A stretch of 14,824 nt of DNA from an uncultured Bacteroidales bacterium (GCA_937892255.1 CALAUL010000019.1:1-14824), one strand, 5' to 3'. Shown: positions 1-7,044, numbered from the stretch's first letter. Made by a program: numbers and translations. The notes: generated from the sequence alone by a model not told the origin.

Positions 1-1368
1 AACCCAGAGGTGTATTCTAATGCTATTGTGACATTAGGTAATGATATTGACTACTCTAATGATGAAGCAGATGCAGATGTTCCAGAGACTCTTCCTTCTT
101 TTAACCAACTTGGTGGTGGTGATGTTCCTTTCAATGGTACTTTTGATGGTAGTGGTTACTCTATAAAGAATATGATAGTCCGCTCTGATAGTAATGGTAG
201 TGGCGGTTTCTTTAAGAATATCAGTGATTCGGCTGTTGTCAAAAATCTCAATATCGAAGGAGCTAATATCTTCGTGATGAATGCTGAATCGCTGATGACA
301 TATAGCAATGGCGATGAGAATTTTGAAGGTGTTGATACTATATATGTTGCTGTCTTTGCGGATAAGAACAAAGGTAAGATGTCGAATTGTAGTTTTGTTG
401 GTTCGATAAAGGTTGACGAGGCTATAGCTAATAGTGGTAAAGTTATTAAGATCTGTTTCGTGGGCGATAACATCAAAGATACGAACAAACTCAAAAATGA
501 GAGTGTCGCTGTGGCAGAGGCAGATACTATATCAATAGACCATGCTTTTATCTACTTGACAGACGAAGAGACCGACAACGACGCAGAACAGGGAGGCAAC
601 AAAGCATGTATCGTCATCAAACAGCATATCGGCATCGGACGTCATGCTGGACGAACACGTAAGACATGTTCTAACCGCAAAACAAAGAAAGCCTTGACTC
701 TTGACCCAGACAAGGACTTGAATGATGAAGCACAAGCAGAGATAAACAGTGAATATCGAGAGTTCACCGATGAGGAGTTTGCACGTGGTGACGTGGCGTA
801 CTGGCTCAACTACACGCAGAAAGGTTATACAGGTGACTATTCGGGAGAATGGACACAAGGTGTCGATTATCCGTTGCTCGACTTGAATAAGAGCGCATCG
901 CTTGTGAAGATAGTTTACGAGATAGAGGGAGTGGTAGAAGAAGTTAACTTCAACGGCAGACCGTATGCAAATGTAGGTTCTGAAGTAGAGGTGACATATA
1001 GCGAAAAGCCGTCGACAATATTGATTGACGGAGTAGAGATGTCAGCATCTAAGATAGGAGCGGCAAGTACAAAAATCATTGTACCATCTGTGAATTTGCA
1101 AGACCCTGTTGTAAAAGTGAAGGTGGTATACAATGAGACCTCTATAGCCGAAGGAGAGAAGGGAGACATGGCGACGAATATCGCATCAGACGGCAATGTG
1201 ATAACGATATATGGAGCAGGGGGAGAAAATGTATCTGTGGTATCGTTGCGCGGAGTGGAACTTGTGAAAGACCAAATCGCAACGGACAACTTCACTATCG
1301 TAATACCGCAGTCGGGAATATACGTAGTAAAGGTGGGAGACATCACAAAGAAAGTTGTCGTGAGATAA
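1..1368 (+). CDS. T9SS-sorted surface protein with GLUG-type repeat region (5' end outside the window)
   Basis: The reading frame is open from base 1, so the gene begins upstream; the first possible start inside the window, GTG at 10, is not the real start. Residues counted from that GTG: about 38-80 have the FNGTFDGSGYSIKNM...GGFFKNI...VKNLNIEGANI pattern of GLUG-like beta-helix proteins. About 245-290 contain EEFARGDVAYWLN...YPLLDLNK, a segment common after GLUG repeats in Bacteroidales surface proteins. About 295-375 look like a beta-sandwich. Residues about 385-452 resemble a type A T9SS C-terminal domain (NVITIYGAGGENVSVVSLRG, then SGIYVVKVGDITKKVVVR), so the protein is inferred to be exported through the outer membrane. 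The ligand or role is unknown. Residues about 195-227 are oddly basic and may reflect two compensating frameshifts. Glycine codons are mostly GGT before about 480 and mostly GGA after 900. The family call is fairly sure; the function is not. Confidence 0.8.
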   Translation, partial: NPEVYSNAIVTLGNDIDYSNDEADADVPETLPSFNQLGGGDVPFNGTFDGSGYSIKNMIVRSDSNGSGGFFKNISDSAVVKNLNIEGANIFVMNAESLMTYSNGDENFEGVDTIYVAVFADKNKGKMSNCSFVGSIKVDEAIANSGKVIKICFVGDNIKDTNKLKNESVAVAEADTISIDHAFIYLTDEETDNDAEQGGNKACIVIKQHIGIGRHAGRTRKTCSNRKTKKALTLDPDKDLNDEAQAEINSEYREFTDEEFARGDVAYWLNYTQKGYTGDYSGEWTQGVDYPLLDLNKSASLVKIVYEIEGVVEEVNFNGRPYANVGSEVEVTYSEKPSTILIDGVEMSASKIGAASTKIIVPSVNLQDPVVKVKVVYNETSIAEGEKGDMATNIASDGNVITIYGAGGENVSVVSLRGVELVKDQIATDNFTIVIPQSGIYVVKVGDITKKVVVR

Positions 1369-1388
1369 CTATATAAGTTTATTATAAC

Positions 1389-1430
1389 AAAGGGACGCAT
1401 TCGCAAGTTGGGTGCGTCCTTTTCTTTTTA
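1389..1430 (+). terminator. Rho-independent terminator of the T9SS surface-protein gene
   Basis: GGACGCA (1393-1399) pairs with TGCGTCC (1413-1419) around a 13-nt loop. Flanking A and T residues extend the stem, and the tract TTTTCTTTTT follows. It lies about 20 bp after the stop codon at 1368. Confidence 0.85.
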
Positions 1431-1433
1431 ATG

Positions 1434-1466
1434 GGCGTTTAAAAGGCGTTTAAACGGTATATAAAC
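1434..1466. repeat. Three imperfect 11-bp direct repeats
   Basis: GGCGTTTAAAA (1434-1444), GGCGTTTAAAC (1445-1455) and GGTATATAAAC (1456-1466) are exactly adjacent, followed by a partial GGTG. They sit between two convergent terminators. The 11-bp period is about one helical turn, so a protein-binding array is possible, but nothing shows a function. Confidence 0.6.
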
Positions 1467-1514
1467 GGTGTTGGAATAGCGGTTGGGGAGTGAAGAGAGA
1501 AGCTCTCATTGGTC

Positions 1515-1554
1515 AAACAAAAAAGCACCGCAAGAAGATAATCTTGTCGGTGCT
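1515..1554 (-). terminator. Rho-independent terminator for the universal stress protein transcript
   Basis: AGCACCG (1524-1530) pairs with CGGTGCT (1548-1554), and CAAGA (1531-1535) pairs with TCTTG (1542-1546), leaving one unpaired base between the two helices. Read on the minus strand, the hairpin is followed by TTTTTTGTTTG, a good U-tract. The plus-strand side has no comparable tract. The usp stop codon is over 200 bp away, and a mobile element candidate fills that gap. Confidence 0.8.
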
Positions 1555-1569
1555 ATTATGTAGTATTAA

Positions 1570-1760
1570 GAAGCTGTTAAATTTTATTGAATAATTATTA
1601 TAGCCAGATTCAAATCATAACTTTCGGCATCTTTGAAACCGTTTTTGCCCTATTTCAATACATCTTTTTTAAAATAGCCCGCTATTATCTGCAAAAGAGT
1701 GAATAAAATATAATCAAAAACGCTTCTCAAATATGCTCGAAATAAAATTTAAACAGCGTC
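1570..1760. mobile_element. Candidate MITE, a 191-bp near-palindromic non-coding element
   Basis: The left end GAAGCTGTTAAATTTTATT (1570-1588) and the reverse complement of the right end, GACGCTGTTTAAATTTTATT (1741-1760), differ by one mismatch and one indel. They form terminal inverted repeats of 19-20 bp. Both ends are flanked by TAA (1567-1569 and 1761-1763), a possible 3-bp target duplication of the TNA type made by some IS5-family elements. The interior is also self-complementary: CGTTTTTG 1640-1647 with CAAAAACG 1715-1722, and AATAGC 1673-1678 with GCTATT 1681-1686 at the centre. About 35 nt after the left terminal repeat have no partner. No reading frame for a transposase is present. 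The element sits between usp and its terminator, which suggests an insertion. A chance palindrome is unlikely, but a non-mobile structured repeat remains possible. Confidence 0.62.
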
Positions 1761-1770
1761 TAAGATTCGT

Positions 1771-2616
1771 TTATTCCTTTGTGGGAACTACAAGTACCGG
1801 GCATTTGGAATTGTTGATAAGCGAAGTCAGGAATGGGCGGAATCTGTCAGTGAAGAAAGCTCCTGTGTTCATGACGTCAATAGCAACCATGTCAGCGTTA
1901 CTCTCTGAGAGAGCTTGTAAGAACTGTTCGTTGGCATTTGCGCCCTGTACTATGCGAGTTGTCTCGACTTCCAGACCTGCCTTACTTCGTAGATATTGGC
2001 TCACCTGACGAATAGCGAGCGAGATACGGCGGAAGATAAACTCTATACCCGAACGCTGAATGCCTATGAGGGACGTCTTAGCACCGAGTTTCTTTGCCAA
2101 TCCTGCAACAACAGGGACTTTATAACGGCTGCTCTTTGTTGAATTGATAGTGATGGCTATGCGCTGATATACCTCTTTTATATCCATTCCTTGACGAATC
2201 ACCAATATCGGGCAAGGAGCATTGCAAATGAGTTTGTATGCATTGCCGCCAATCCAGCTCTCTGTGATGCCCGACACGCCATGCGAGCCGGCAACAATCA
2301 TCGTCACATCGTCATATTTACCCTGATTGATAAGTTCTTGTACAATATTTCCTGTGCGTATCTTGTAGTCGAAAATTCCACCCTCGACAAAATACTGAGA
2401 GCCATAATCTCTGATAATCTTTTCCAGCATGTTCTCAATGTCATTCTTTTGGTCAGAGTCAGAAGTTCTCTCAAATCCCGAGGCGTAGCTACCTTTTGGT
2501 TGTACATACACAATGCGCAGATTGGCGTCTAATTTATTCGCAATAGCTATGCCCGATTTTAAGGCTGTCAGTGCCGTCTCTGAAAAGTCGAGAGGAACCA
2601 TTACATGTAATTTCAT
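1771..2616 (-). CDS. Universal stress protein with two Usp domains (UspA family)
   Basis: This 281-residue protein is cytoplasmic, with no signal peptide or membrane segment. Residues 1-141 form a full Usp fold: MKLHVMVPLDFSETALTAL at the start, then VAGSHGVSGITESWIGG and CPILVIR. Residues about 150-281 are a diverged second copy ending CPVLVVPTKE. In the first domain the ATP-binding pattern G-x2-G-x9-G-[S/T] is present as G110, G113 and G123, but the last position is G124 instead of S/T. The second domain has lost the glycines altogether. Nucleotide binding may therefore be weak or absent. Tandem Usp proteins are common in Bacteroidota and are linked to stress survival; the target here is unknown. 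The gene has its own promoter, with a leader of roughly 75 nt, and a distant terminator. Confidence 0.92.
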   Translation of the reverse strand: MKLHVMVPLDFSETALTALKSGIAIANKLDANLRIVYVQPKGSYASGFERTSDSDQKNDIENMLEKIIRDYGSQYFVEGGIFDYKIRTGNIVQELINQGKYDDVTMIVAGSHGVSGITESWIGGNAYKLICNAPCPILVIRQGMDIKEVYQRIAITINSTKSSRYKVPVVAGLAKKLGAKTSLIGIQRSGIEFIFRRISLAIRQVSQYLRSKAGLEVETTRIVQGANANEQFLQALSESNADMVAIDVMNTGAFFTDRFRPFLTSLINNSKCPVLVVPTKE

Positions 2617-2697
2617 TGTCGTGTGTTTTAGTTGGTTATTTACTCTTTTGCATCTTGACTTGTTTTGTCAACAAGTTTCGATTTACACGTCCTTTCA

Positions 2698-2705
2698 CAA
2701 ATATA
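2698..2705 (-). promoter_or_regulatory. Bacteroidota -7 element for usp
   Basis: The minus strand reads TATATTTG, an exact TAnnTTTG match, in the rsmA-usp gap. The nearest TTTG upstream (complement of CAAA at 2733-2736) is 27 bp away, longer than the usual 19-21 bp, so the -33 element is uncertain. The predicted leader is about 75 nt. Confidence 0.55.
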
Positions 2706-2731
2706 CGTAAAAGAAATTAAAAAGTACACTT

Positions 2732-3517
2732 TCAAACAGTTTTATTTGCATCGACCAAATTGGTCAATTCCACAAAGTCAGTCACGGACAATTGTTCCGG
2801 ACGTTTTTTCATAAACGGGCTATCTTTTATGGCCTCGTGGTTAAACGATATAGAACGAATGCTATTCCATATTGTCTTGCGGCGTTGGTTGAAGGTAGCT
2901 TTTACAACAATGCGGAACAGCGACTCGTCGCAATTGAGTTTTTCCACCGTGTTGCGTTTGACTCTTATGACACCGCTTTTTACCTTTGGCGGAGGGTTAA
3001 AGACATTTTCGTCGACGGTAAAGAGATATTCGATGTCGTAATACGCTTGAAGGAATACCGATAATATGCCGTAGTCTTTATTTCCGGGAGGTGAAGCCAA
3101 ACGGCGTGCGACTTCACGTTGTAGCATACATACGACTTCGGGTATTTGATTTTTGTATTCGAGTATCTTGAAAAAAATCTGGCTTGATATGTTGTAAGGG
3201 AAATTGCCAATCACGGCGAAATGTTCTCCATCGAATACGGAGTCGAGGTTCATCTTCAAGAAGTCGCCCTCTATGATACAGCCCTGTGGCAGAGAGAAAT
3301 TCTCGTTGAGATATTCGACAGATTCGTGGTCTATCTCGATGACTTTCAGGTTTATCTTGTCGTTGTGTTGTAAGAACTGTGTAAGTACGCCCATGCCGGG
3401 GCCTATCTCTAAGGTATTTTGACAATCATCGTCCAGACTATCTGCAATACGTTGTGCGATACTCAAGTCTGTCAGAAAGTGTTGTCCCAAATGTTTCTTT
3501 GCTCTTACATTATCCAT
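2732..3517 (-). CDS. rsmA: 16S rRNA (adenine1518/1519-N6,N6)-dimethyltransferase RsmA (KsgA)
   Basis: RsmA transfers four methyl groups from S-adenosylmethionine to two adjacent adenines in the 3' terminal helix of 16S rRNA, a late step in small-subunit assembly. The 261 residues match the usual family length. Visible motifs are KKHLGQHFL (7-15), the SAM-binding EIGPGMG (37-43), the acidic E61 and D63 that contact the SAM ribose, GDF (84-86), and the catalytic loop as GNFPYNISSQI (104-114). NFPY there replaces the more common NLPY and is normal in Bacteroidota. C-terminal NPPPKVKSGVI and FNQRRKTI are also typical. The start is ATG at 3517, seven residues before the first conserved block. It is the last gene of the recR operon, 36 bp after the repeat-protein gene. 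The lack of this methylation classically gives kasugamycin resistance. Confidence 0.97.
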   Translation of the reverse strand: MDNVRAKKHLGQHFLTDLSIAQRIADSLDDDCQNTLEIGPGMGVLTQFLQHNDKINLKVIEIDHESVEYLNENFSLPQGCIIEGDFLKMNLDSVFDGEHFAVIGNFPYNISSQIFFKILEYKNQIPEVVCMLQREVARRLASPPGNKDYGILSVFLQAYYDIEYLFTVDENVFNPPPKVKSGVIRVKRNTVEKLNCDESLFRIVVKATFNQRRKTIWNSIRSISFNHEAIKDSPFMKKRPEQLSVTDFVELTNLVDANKTV

Positions 3518-3553
3518 CTTGGTGTATGTTATGTGTCGTTTGTGTTCGGAGGT

Positions 3554-4990
3554 TTATTTCATTTTCTCCAAAACTCGTCTGCCGAGAGTAATGCGTTGTT
3601 CAAGTTCTTTAGAGAACTCGCCGTCGTTGAGTTTTTCAGCTATGTCGAGATACTGACGTGCGGCGTCTTTGTCTTTGCTTGCCATCTTTATATCTGCGGC
3701 GTATACGGCAGAATATGGGCCGAAATAGCGAGTGTCGTTTGCGGTCATGGCAATGACTCTGTCGTAATGAGCCATAGCGGCGGCCTTGTTGCCCAAACAC
3801 TCTTCGGTGCGGGCTAAACGAAACTGGTATTCCACGGCATGTTTTGAAGCAGGTTTATATCCCACGAGCAGAGATTTGGCTTCTGCATACATGCCATATT
3901 CGAACAGCATGCGAGATTTTAGCAGAGTCACGTCGTCAGTTGCCACACGTTTGGCATCTGCTAAAGTTCTGTTGTCCACGTCAGATCTGCCTAAGTGTTC
4001 TATGCATTTCTGAGCCAACTGCTTTGCTGCAGTCTCGTTGCCCTCCATCTTGTGAGCGTAGGCTTTTATTAGCAGACCGTCGCCTTTGCATGATACGCCT
4101 TCGTAAGTCTCGAAGAACCTGTCGGCATAACGTTTTGCAGCTTCGAAGTCTAAACGTCGCAAGGCAAATTTAGCTCTCTGGTGTAGGAGTAAAGGGAACT
4201 TGTCGTATATATCGTCGAAGAAAGTGGCTATATATGCGTCGGCCTTGTCGCCTTGTTGTTTTCTGCCCATTGAGAGGAGGTAGGTGTATGCAATTACGGG
4301 AGAATGGCTTTTTGTCATGGCTTCCGATAGTTTGTCGTCCATGTGTTGTTCGTGAGAGAGGAAGATGTTGGCAAACGACAATAGCAGCGACTCTTCGTGA
4401 AGACCCGGCACGTGTGACACCGTCTTGCGATATGTGTCAATCTGGCGAAGTCCAACATCAAGGTCGCCTGTTCCAAAGCCCAAGAATCCGGCTATGCTGC
4501 GCCATTTATCGGGAATCTGCGACAATAAGATGTTGAATATTCCTCGCAGTTTCAGCTGTCCGTCATACGAATGATGTTCCTCTTCCGCATCTTTATAAAG
4601 CTGATATGCTTTCCAAAATTGTATGCCGCCTGTCAACAGATTGCCTTTGCTCATCTCCACCAAGCAACGGTGCAGGCGCAGATTGCACATAAGAGTGTAT
4701 TCATAGACATGGTCTTCAACGGCGTCTAATGCCTTGTCGCTGTATTTTATATACTTCTCGTAATTGTTTTCGTTGTTGGCTATTGTATATTGCATGAGCG
4801 ATGAATACTCTCTCAAATATGCAACAAGAGCCGGGTCGCTTACATTTTGGATGTCGAATTCGAAAGTTTTAAATGCACAGGAGTATATATCCGACAAAGA
4901 TTTCGAACAAGCTGTGGCTGCCAAAATGCTCTGTTGTGCCTTGGCTTCTATTGTGGCAATCAATAATGCAAAAATCAGTATATATCGCAT
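3554..4990 (-). CDS. Exported helical-repeat (TPR-like) protein resembling TTC39/Iml2
   Basis: The 478-residue protein starts with a signal peptide (MRYILIFALLIATIEAKAQQ, probable cleavage after AKA or AQQ). No lipobox cysteine follows, so it is inferred to be periplasmic. The rest is alpha-helical with TPR-like pairs, clearest at about 385-460 (EYQFRLARTEECLGNKAAAMAHYDRVIA). Residues 147-182 (LKLRGIFNILLSQIPDKW...GFLGFGTGDLDVGLRQI) recall the GxxxFNLxLSxxP...GFxGdxxxGLxxL signature of the eukaryotic TTC39/Iml2 family (DUF3808). The C-terminal RYFGPYSAVYAADIKMASKDKDAARQYL recalls that family's PxAL...A..L block in the same order. This comparison is from memory and not a database result. It lies 33 bp after the glycosyltransferase and 36 bp before rsmA. 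A role in cell-envelope assembly is only a guess. Confidence 0.75.
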   Translation of the reverse strand: MRYILIFALLIATIEAKAQQSILAATACSKSLSDIYSCAFKTFEFDIQNVSDPALVAYLREYSSLMQYTIANNENNYEKYIKYSDKALDAVEDHVYEYTLMCNLRLHRCLVEMSKGNLLTGGIQFWKAYQLYKDAEEEHHSYDGQLKLRGIFNILLSQIPDKWRSIAGFLGFGTGDLDVGLRQIDTYRKTVSHVPGLHEESLLLSFANIFLSHEQHMDDKLSEAMTKSHSPVIAYTYLLSMGRKQQGDKADAYIATFFDDIYDKFPLLLHQRAKFALRRLDFEAAKRYADRFFETYEGVSCKGDGLLIKAYAHKMEGNETAAKQLAQKCIEHLGRSDVDNRTLADAKRVATDDVTLLKSRMLFEYGMYAEAKSLLVGYKPASKHAVEYQFRLARTEECLGNKAAAMAHYDRVIAMTANDTRYFGPYSAVYAADIKMASKDKDAARQYLDIAEKLNDGEFSKELEQRITLGRRVLEKMK

Positions 4991-5023
4991 ATCGTTATTT
5001 TATTTGGTGTCTTAGTCATAATG

Positions 5024-6160
5024 TTATTTCGATAAAATCACGTCTTCGGGACGACTGTAGAAAGAGTATTTATGTCGACCTTTGTTGGCTTTCATGTAAG
5101 CTATAGCCATGTTGATGTCGCTTTCCACATCAAAGACGATGTGTTTTACCTCTCGTTTTACCTCCGACATGTCGTGTGTCAAAAATACCGTTAAATCTCT
5201 ATTTTTCAAAACAAATGCCTCCTTATTCTGTTCGTTGTCCGATATAAAAGTTACAGCATTTGGTTTTTTCTCGCAAGTCAGATTGTCTTTTATTTTCAGT
5301 AGTATGCACTTTATACAACCGAGGCAAAATGCCATATTGATACCTAAAGACACTATGCTGTTAATAATCTTGTTGTGTTTCGGGTATTCGTATTTACGGG
5401 CAAATCTCTTCATTGCGAAGTAGAAAGCATGAATGTAACGCAGATGTCGCGGAGTGCTCATGCCTTTGAAATGAATGATGTTAAGAGTTCCGATATACGT
5501 ATTGCCATCTGAAGCACAGTGCATTCGCCACGACAAGTCGATGTCCTCTCCGTACATGAAATATCCTTCGTCGAGGAGACCAACTTGTTGCATCAGCTCA
5601 CGACTAAAAGCCATGCAGGCCCCCGACAATATAGGCACTTTGGCTATTTCGTTTCTGTCAACATCTCCGACATAGTAGGCATTGATAACTTTTGACTTGG
5701 GGAAGAATTTCCATAAGCCTGTTATCTTAAAGAATGAAGTTCGTATATCGGTATAACCTCTTTTTGACTCTTTGAGGAAATACCCTTCGCTGTTTGTCAT
5801 CTGCACGCCTATGGCTCCTGATTTTGGGTGTGTCTCAAAGTGATTTATCACCTCTCGTACGAAAGATTTTGGGACTATCGTGTCGGGGTTGAGGAGCAAA
5901 ATGATGTCGCCACGGCATTGTCGTATGGCTATGTTGTTGGCTTTTGAAAAGCCTAAATTCTCGTCCGAAGCAATGACCTTGACCCAGCTGAAATGCTCTT
6001 GCAGATGTTCTGCCGTTCCGTCAAGCGATGCGTTATCGACGACAATCACTTCGTTGTCTATGTCTTCGAGGCTTGCTCTCAACGATGTCAGCATTATTCG
6101 CAATACCGACAAACACTTATAACTTACAATTATGACTGAAATCGACGGTTTCTTATCCAT
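5024..6160 (-). CDS. Family 2 glycosyltransferase (rhamnosyltransferase-like) with membrane-proximal tail
   Basis: Residues 6-250 form a GT-A glycosyltransferase domain: SVIIVSYK (8-15), VIVVDNASLDGT (38-49), ENLGFSKANN (67-76), the nucleotide-sugar motif LLNPDT (89-94, where NPD stands for DxD), LSGACMAFSRE (178-188), and the acceptor-side LLDEGYFMYGEDIDLSWR (195-212) with the likely catalytic base in E205-D206. The closest class I know is the WbbL/RfbF-type rhamnosyltransferases, which build O-antigen or capsule glycans on the cytoplasmic face of the membrane. Residues about 267-289 are hydrophobic and probably touch or cross the membrane. The last 65 residues are an extra small domain (VKHIVFDVES...FYSRPEDVILSK). 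The ATG overlaps the stop of the upstream HAD gene by 8 bp, so the two are probably translationally coupled. Donor and acceptor cannot be told from sequence. Confidence 0.9.
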   Translation of the reverse strand: MDKKPSISVIIVSYKCLSVLRIMLTSLRASLEDIDNEVIVVDNASLDGTAEHLQEHFSWVKVIASDENLGFSKANNIAIRQCRGDIILLLNPDTIVPKSFVREVINHFETHPKSGAIGVQMTNSEGYFLKESKRGYTDIRTSFFKITGLWKFFPKSKVINAYYVGDVDRNEIAKVPILSGACMAFSRELMQQVGLLDEGYFMYGEDIDLSWRMHCASDGNTYIGTLNIIHFKGMSTPRHLRYIHAFYFAMKRFARKYEYPKHNKIINSIVSLGINMAFCLGCIKCILLKIKDNLTCEKKPNAVTFISDNEQNKEAFVLKNRDLTVFLTHDMSEVKREVKHIVFDVESDINMAIAYMKANKGRHKYSFYSRPEDVILSK

Positions 6161-6566
6161 TTCCCAATATTCGTTTTAACAGGCCTCCCTTTTTCTGTTT
6201 TGGTATCTCGCCTTCTCCCGGACACAACATCTGATATATCTCGCCCCAACTTGGCAATCCGCCTATGTTTCTGTCGTCTATATATATGTCAGCGTCTACT
6301 TTGCGCATATATCCAGGCTCATTGTCGTCGCCGCTGAAATTGCAATTTACTGCGTAAAACTCCACGCCATTCTTACGGCACAACGCCACAGCGTCATCAA
6401 GCAGTTTTCCAGTGCGACAAGTCCACAAGACAAGCAGAAAGCCCTTTTCCTGCAAAGCTCTCAATGTCTGAAAAGCAAAAGGGCGTTCTTTGCCCATTTC
6501 CGGATATTTCGACTCTACTATAGTGCCGTCAAAATCAACTGCAATAACTCTCTTCTCAAATATCAT
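6153..6566 (-). CDS. Small HAD-superfamily hydrolase
   Basis: At 137 residues this is a cap-less HAD protein. Motif I is VDFDGTI (10-16), giving nucleophile D11 and acid/base D13. Motif II is LWTCR (47-51, T49). Motif IV is the acidic DIYIDDRN (93-100, D97 and D98). The spacing fits a C0-type phosphatase. This compact family, with FDGTIVESKYP...ILWTCRTG...FYAVN...IYIDDRN, is widespread in Bacteroidales, and its substrate is not known to me. The last 17 residues (IPKQKKGGLLKRILGNG) form a basic tail that could bind membrane or nucleic acid. The start follows the membrane-protein stop by 3 bp and the end overlaps the glycosyltransferase start, so it is inside an operon. A role in glycan or nucleotide metabolism is inference. 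Confidence 0.85.
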   Translation of the reverse strand: MIFEKRVIAVDFDGTIVESKYPEMGKERPFAFQTLRALQEKGFLLVLWTCRTGKLLDDAVALCRKNGVEFYAVNCNFSGDDNEPGYMRKVDADIYIDDRNIGGLPSWGEIYQMLCPGEGEIPKQKKGGLLKRILGNG

Positions 6567-6569
6567 ATA

Positions 6570-7019
6570 CTATATATTCTCTCTGTCTCGCAATACATAC
6601 TGACGCGACGGATACGACAACAACAATACTACGACAGCAATGATGAACATCCAGATGCATCCATCTTCACACGTCAACATATACATCGGTCCTGACAGAT
6701 ATGCCAGTCCTGCCAGTGACCATATACGTATCTTGTACGCCTTTTCGTACAAAGCCACTTGTTCCTCCTCGCTCTTGTCTGCTCCTTTCTTTACGGCTCT
6801 TTTGAGTATTATCGACGATGTCGGGACAACAATAAGAGCTATCAAGAAAAAACAGACTAATGCTATGTATTGCGTTTCGGCGTCAGCTACTAAGGCTTCG
6901 TTAGAAGTAAAATAAAACAATGCAAAAAATGCTATTGTCGGTAACGAAACGAGCATGTAAAAACGTTTTATGTGTTCAAGCATCTCTGCTATCACATCTT
7001 TCTTTTCTTCTTGTTCCAT
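6570..7019 (-). CDS. Four-helix inner-membrane protein of unknown function
   Basis: I do not recognise a family. The 149-residue protein has a charged, probably cytoplasmic N-terminus (MEQEEKKDVIAEMLEHIKRF). Four hydrophobic segments follow at about 22-38, 50-72, 98-114 and 121-135. A lysine- and glutamate-rich cytoplasmic loop (about 73-95, KRAVKKGADKSEEEQVALYEKAYK) lies between the second and third, and the tail ends SRQYVLRDRENI. Charge placement suggests both ends are inside. The two cysteines in the short outer loop (TCEDGC) are close enough to pair. It lies 25 bp after recR and 3 bp before the HAD gene. The signal that it is real is its place in a tight operon and its clean hydrophobic pattern. 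Confidence 0.8.
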   Translation of the reverse strand: MEQEEKKDVIAEMLEHIKRFYMLVSLPTIAFFALFYFTSNEALVADAETQYIALVCFFLIALIVVPTSSIILKRAVKKGADKSEEEQVALYEKAYKIRIWSLAGLAYLSGPMYMLTCEDGCIWMFIIAVVVLLLSYPSRQYVLRDRENI

Positions 7020-7044
7020 ATTCAGTTTTTGTGTATATCTTATT

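Noticed and set aside
915..1406. 163-codon open frame on the minus strand opposite the T9SS sorting domain
   Set aside because: It is antisense to a clearly conserved sorting domain, has no ribosome site or promoter, and its sequence is low-complexity Ser/Thr-rich, as expected of a mirror frame.
2698..2705. A full promoter with a -33 TTTG for usp
   Set aside because: The nearest upstream TTTG is 27 bp away, outside the usual spacing, so only the -7 element is claimed.
3554..4990. SusD-type lipoprotein
   Set aside because: There is no lipobox cysteine after the signal peptide, no SusC partner, and the key sequence does not match SusD.
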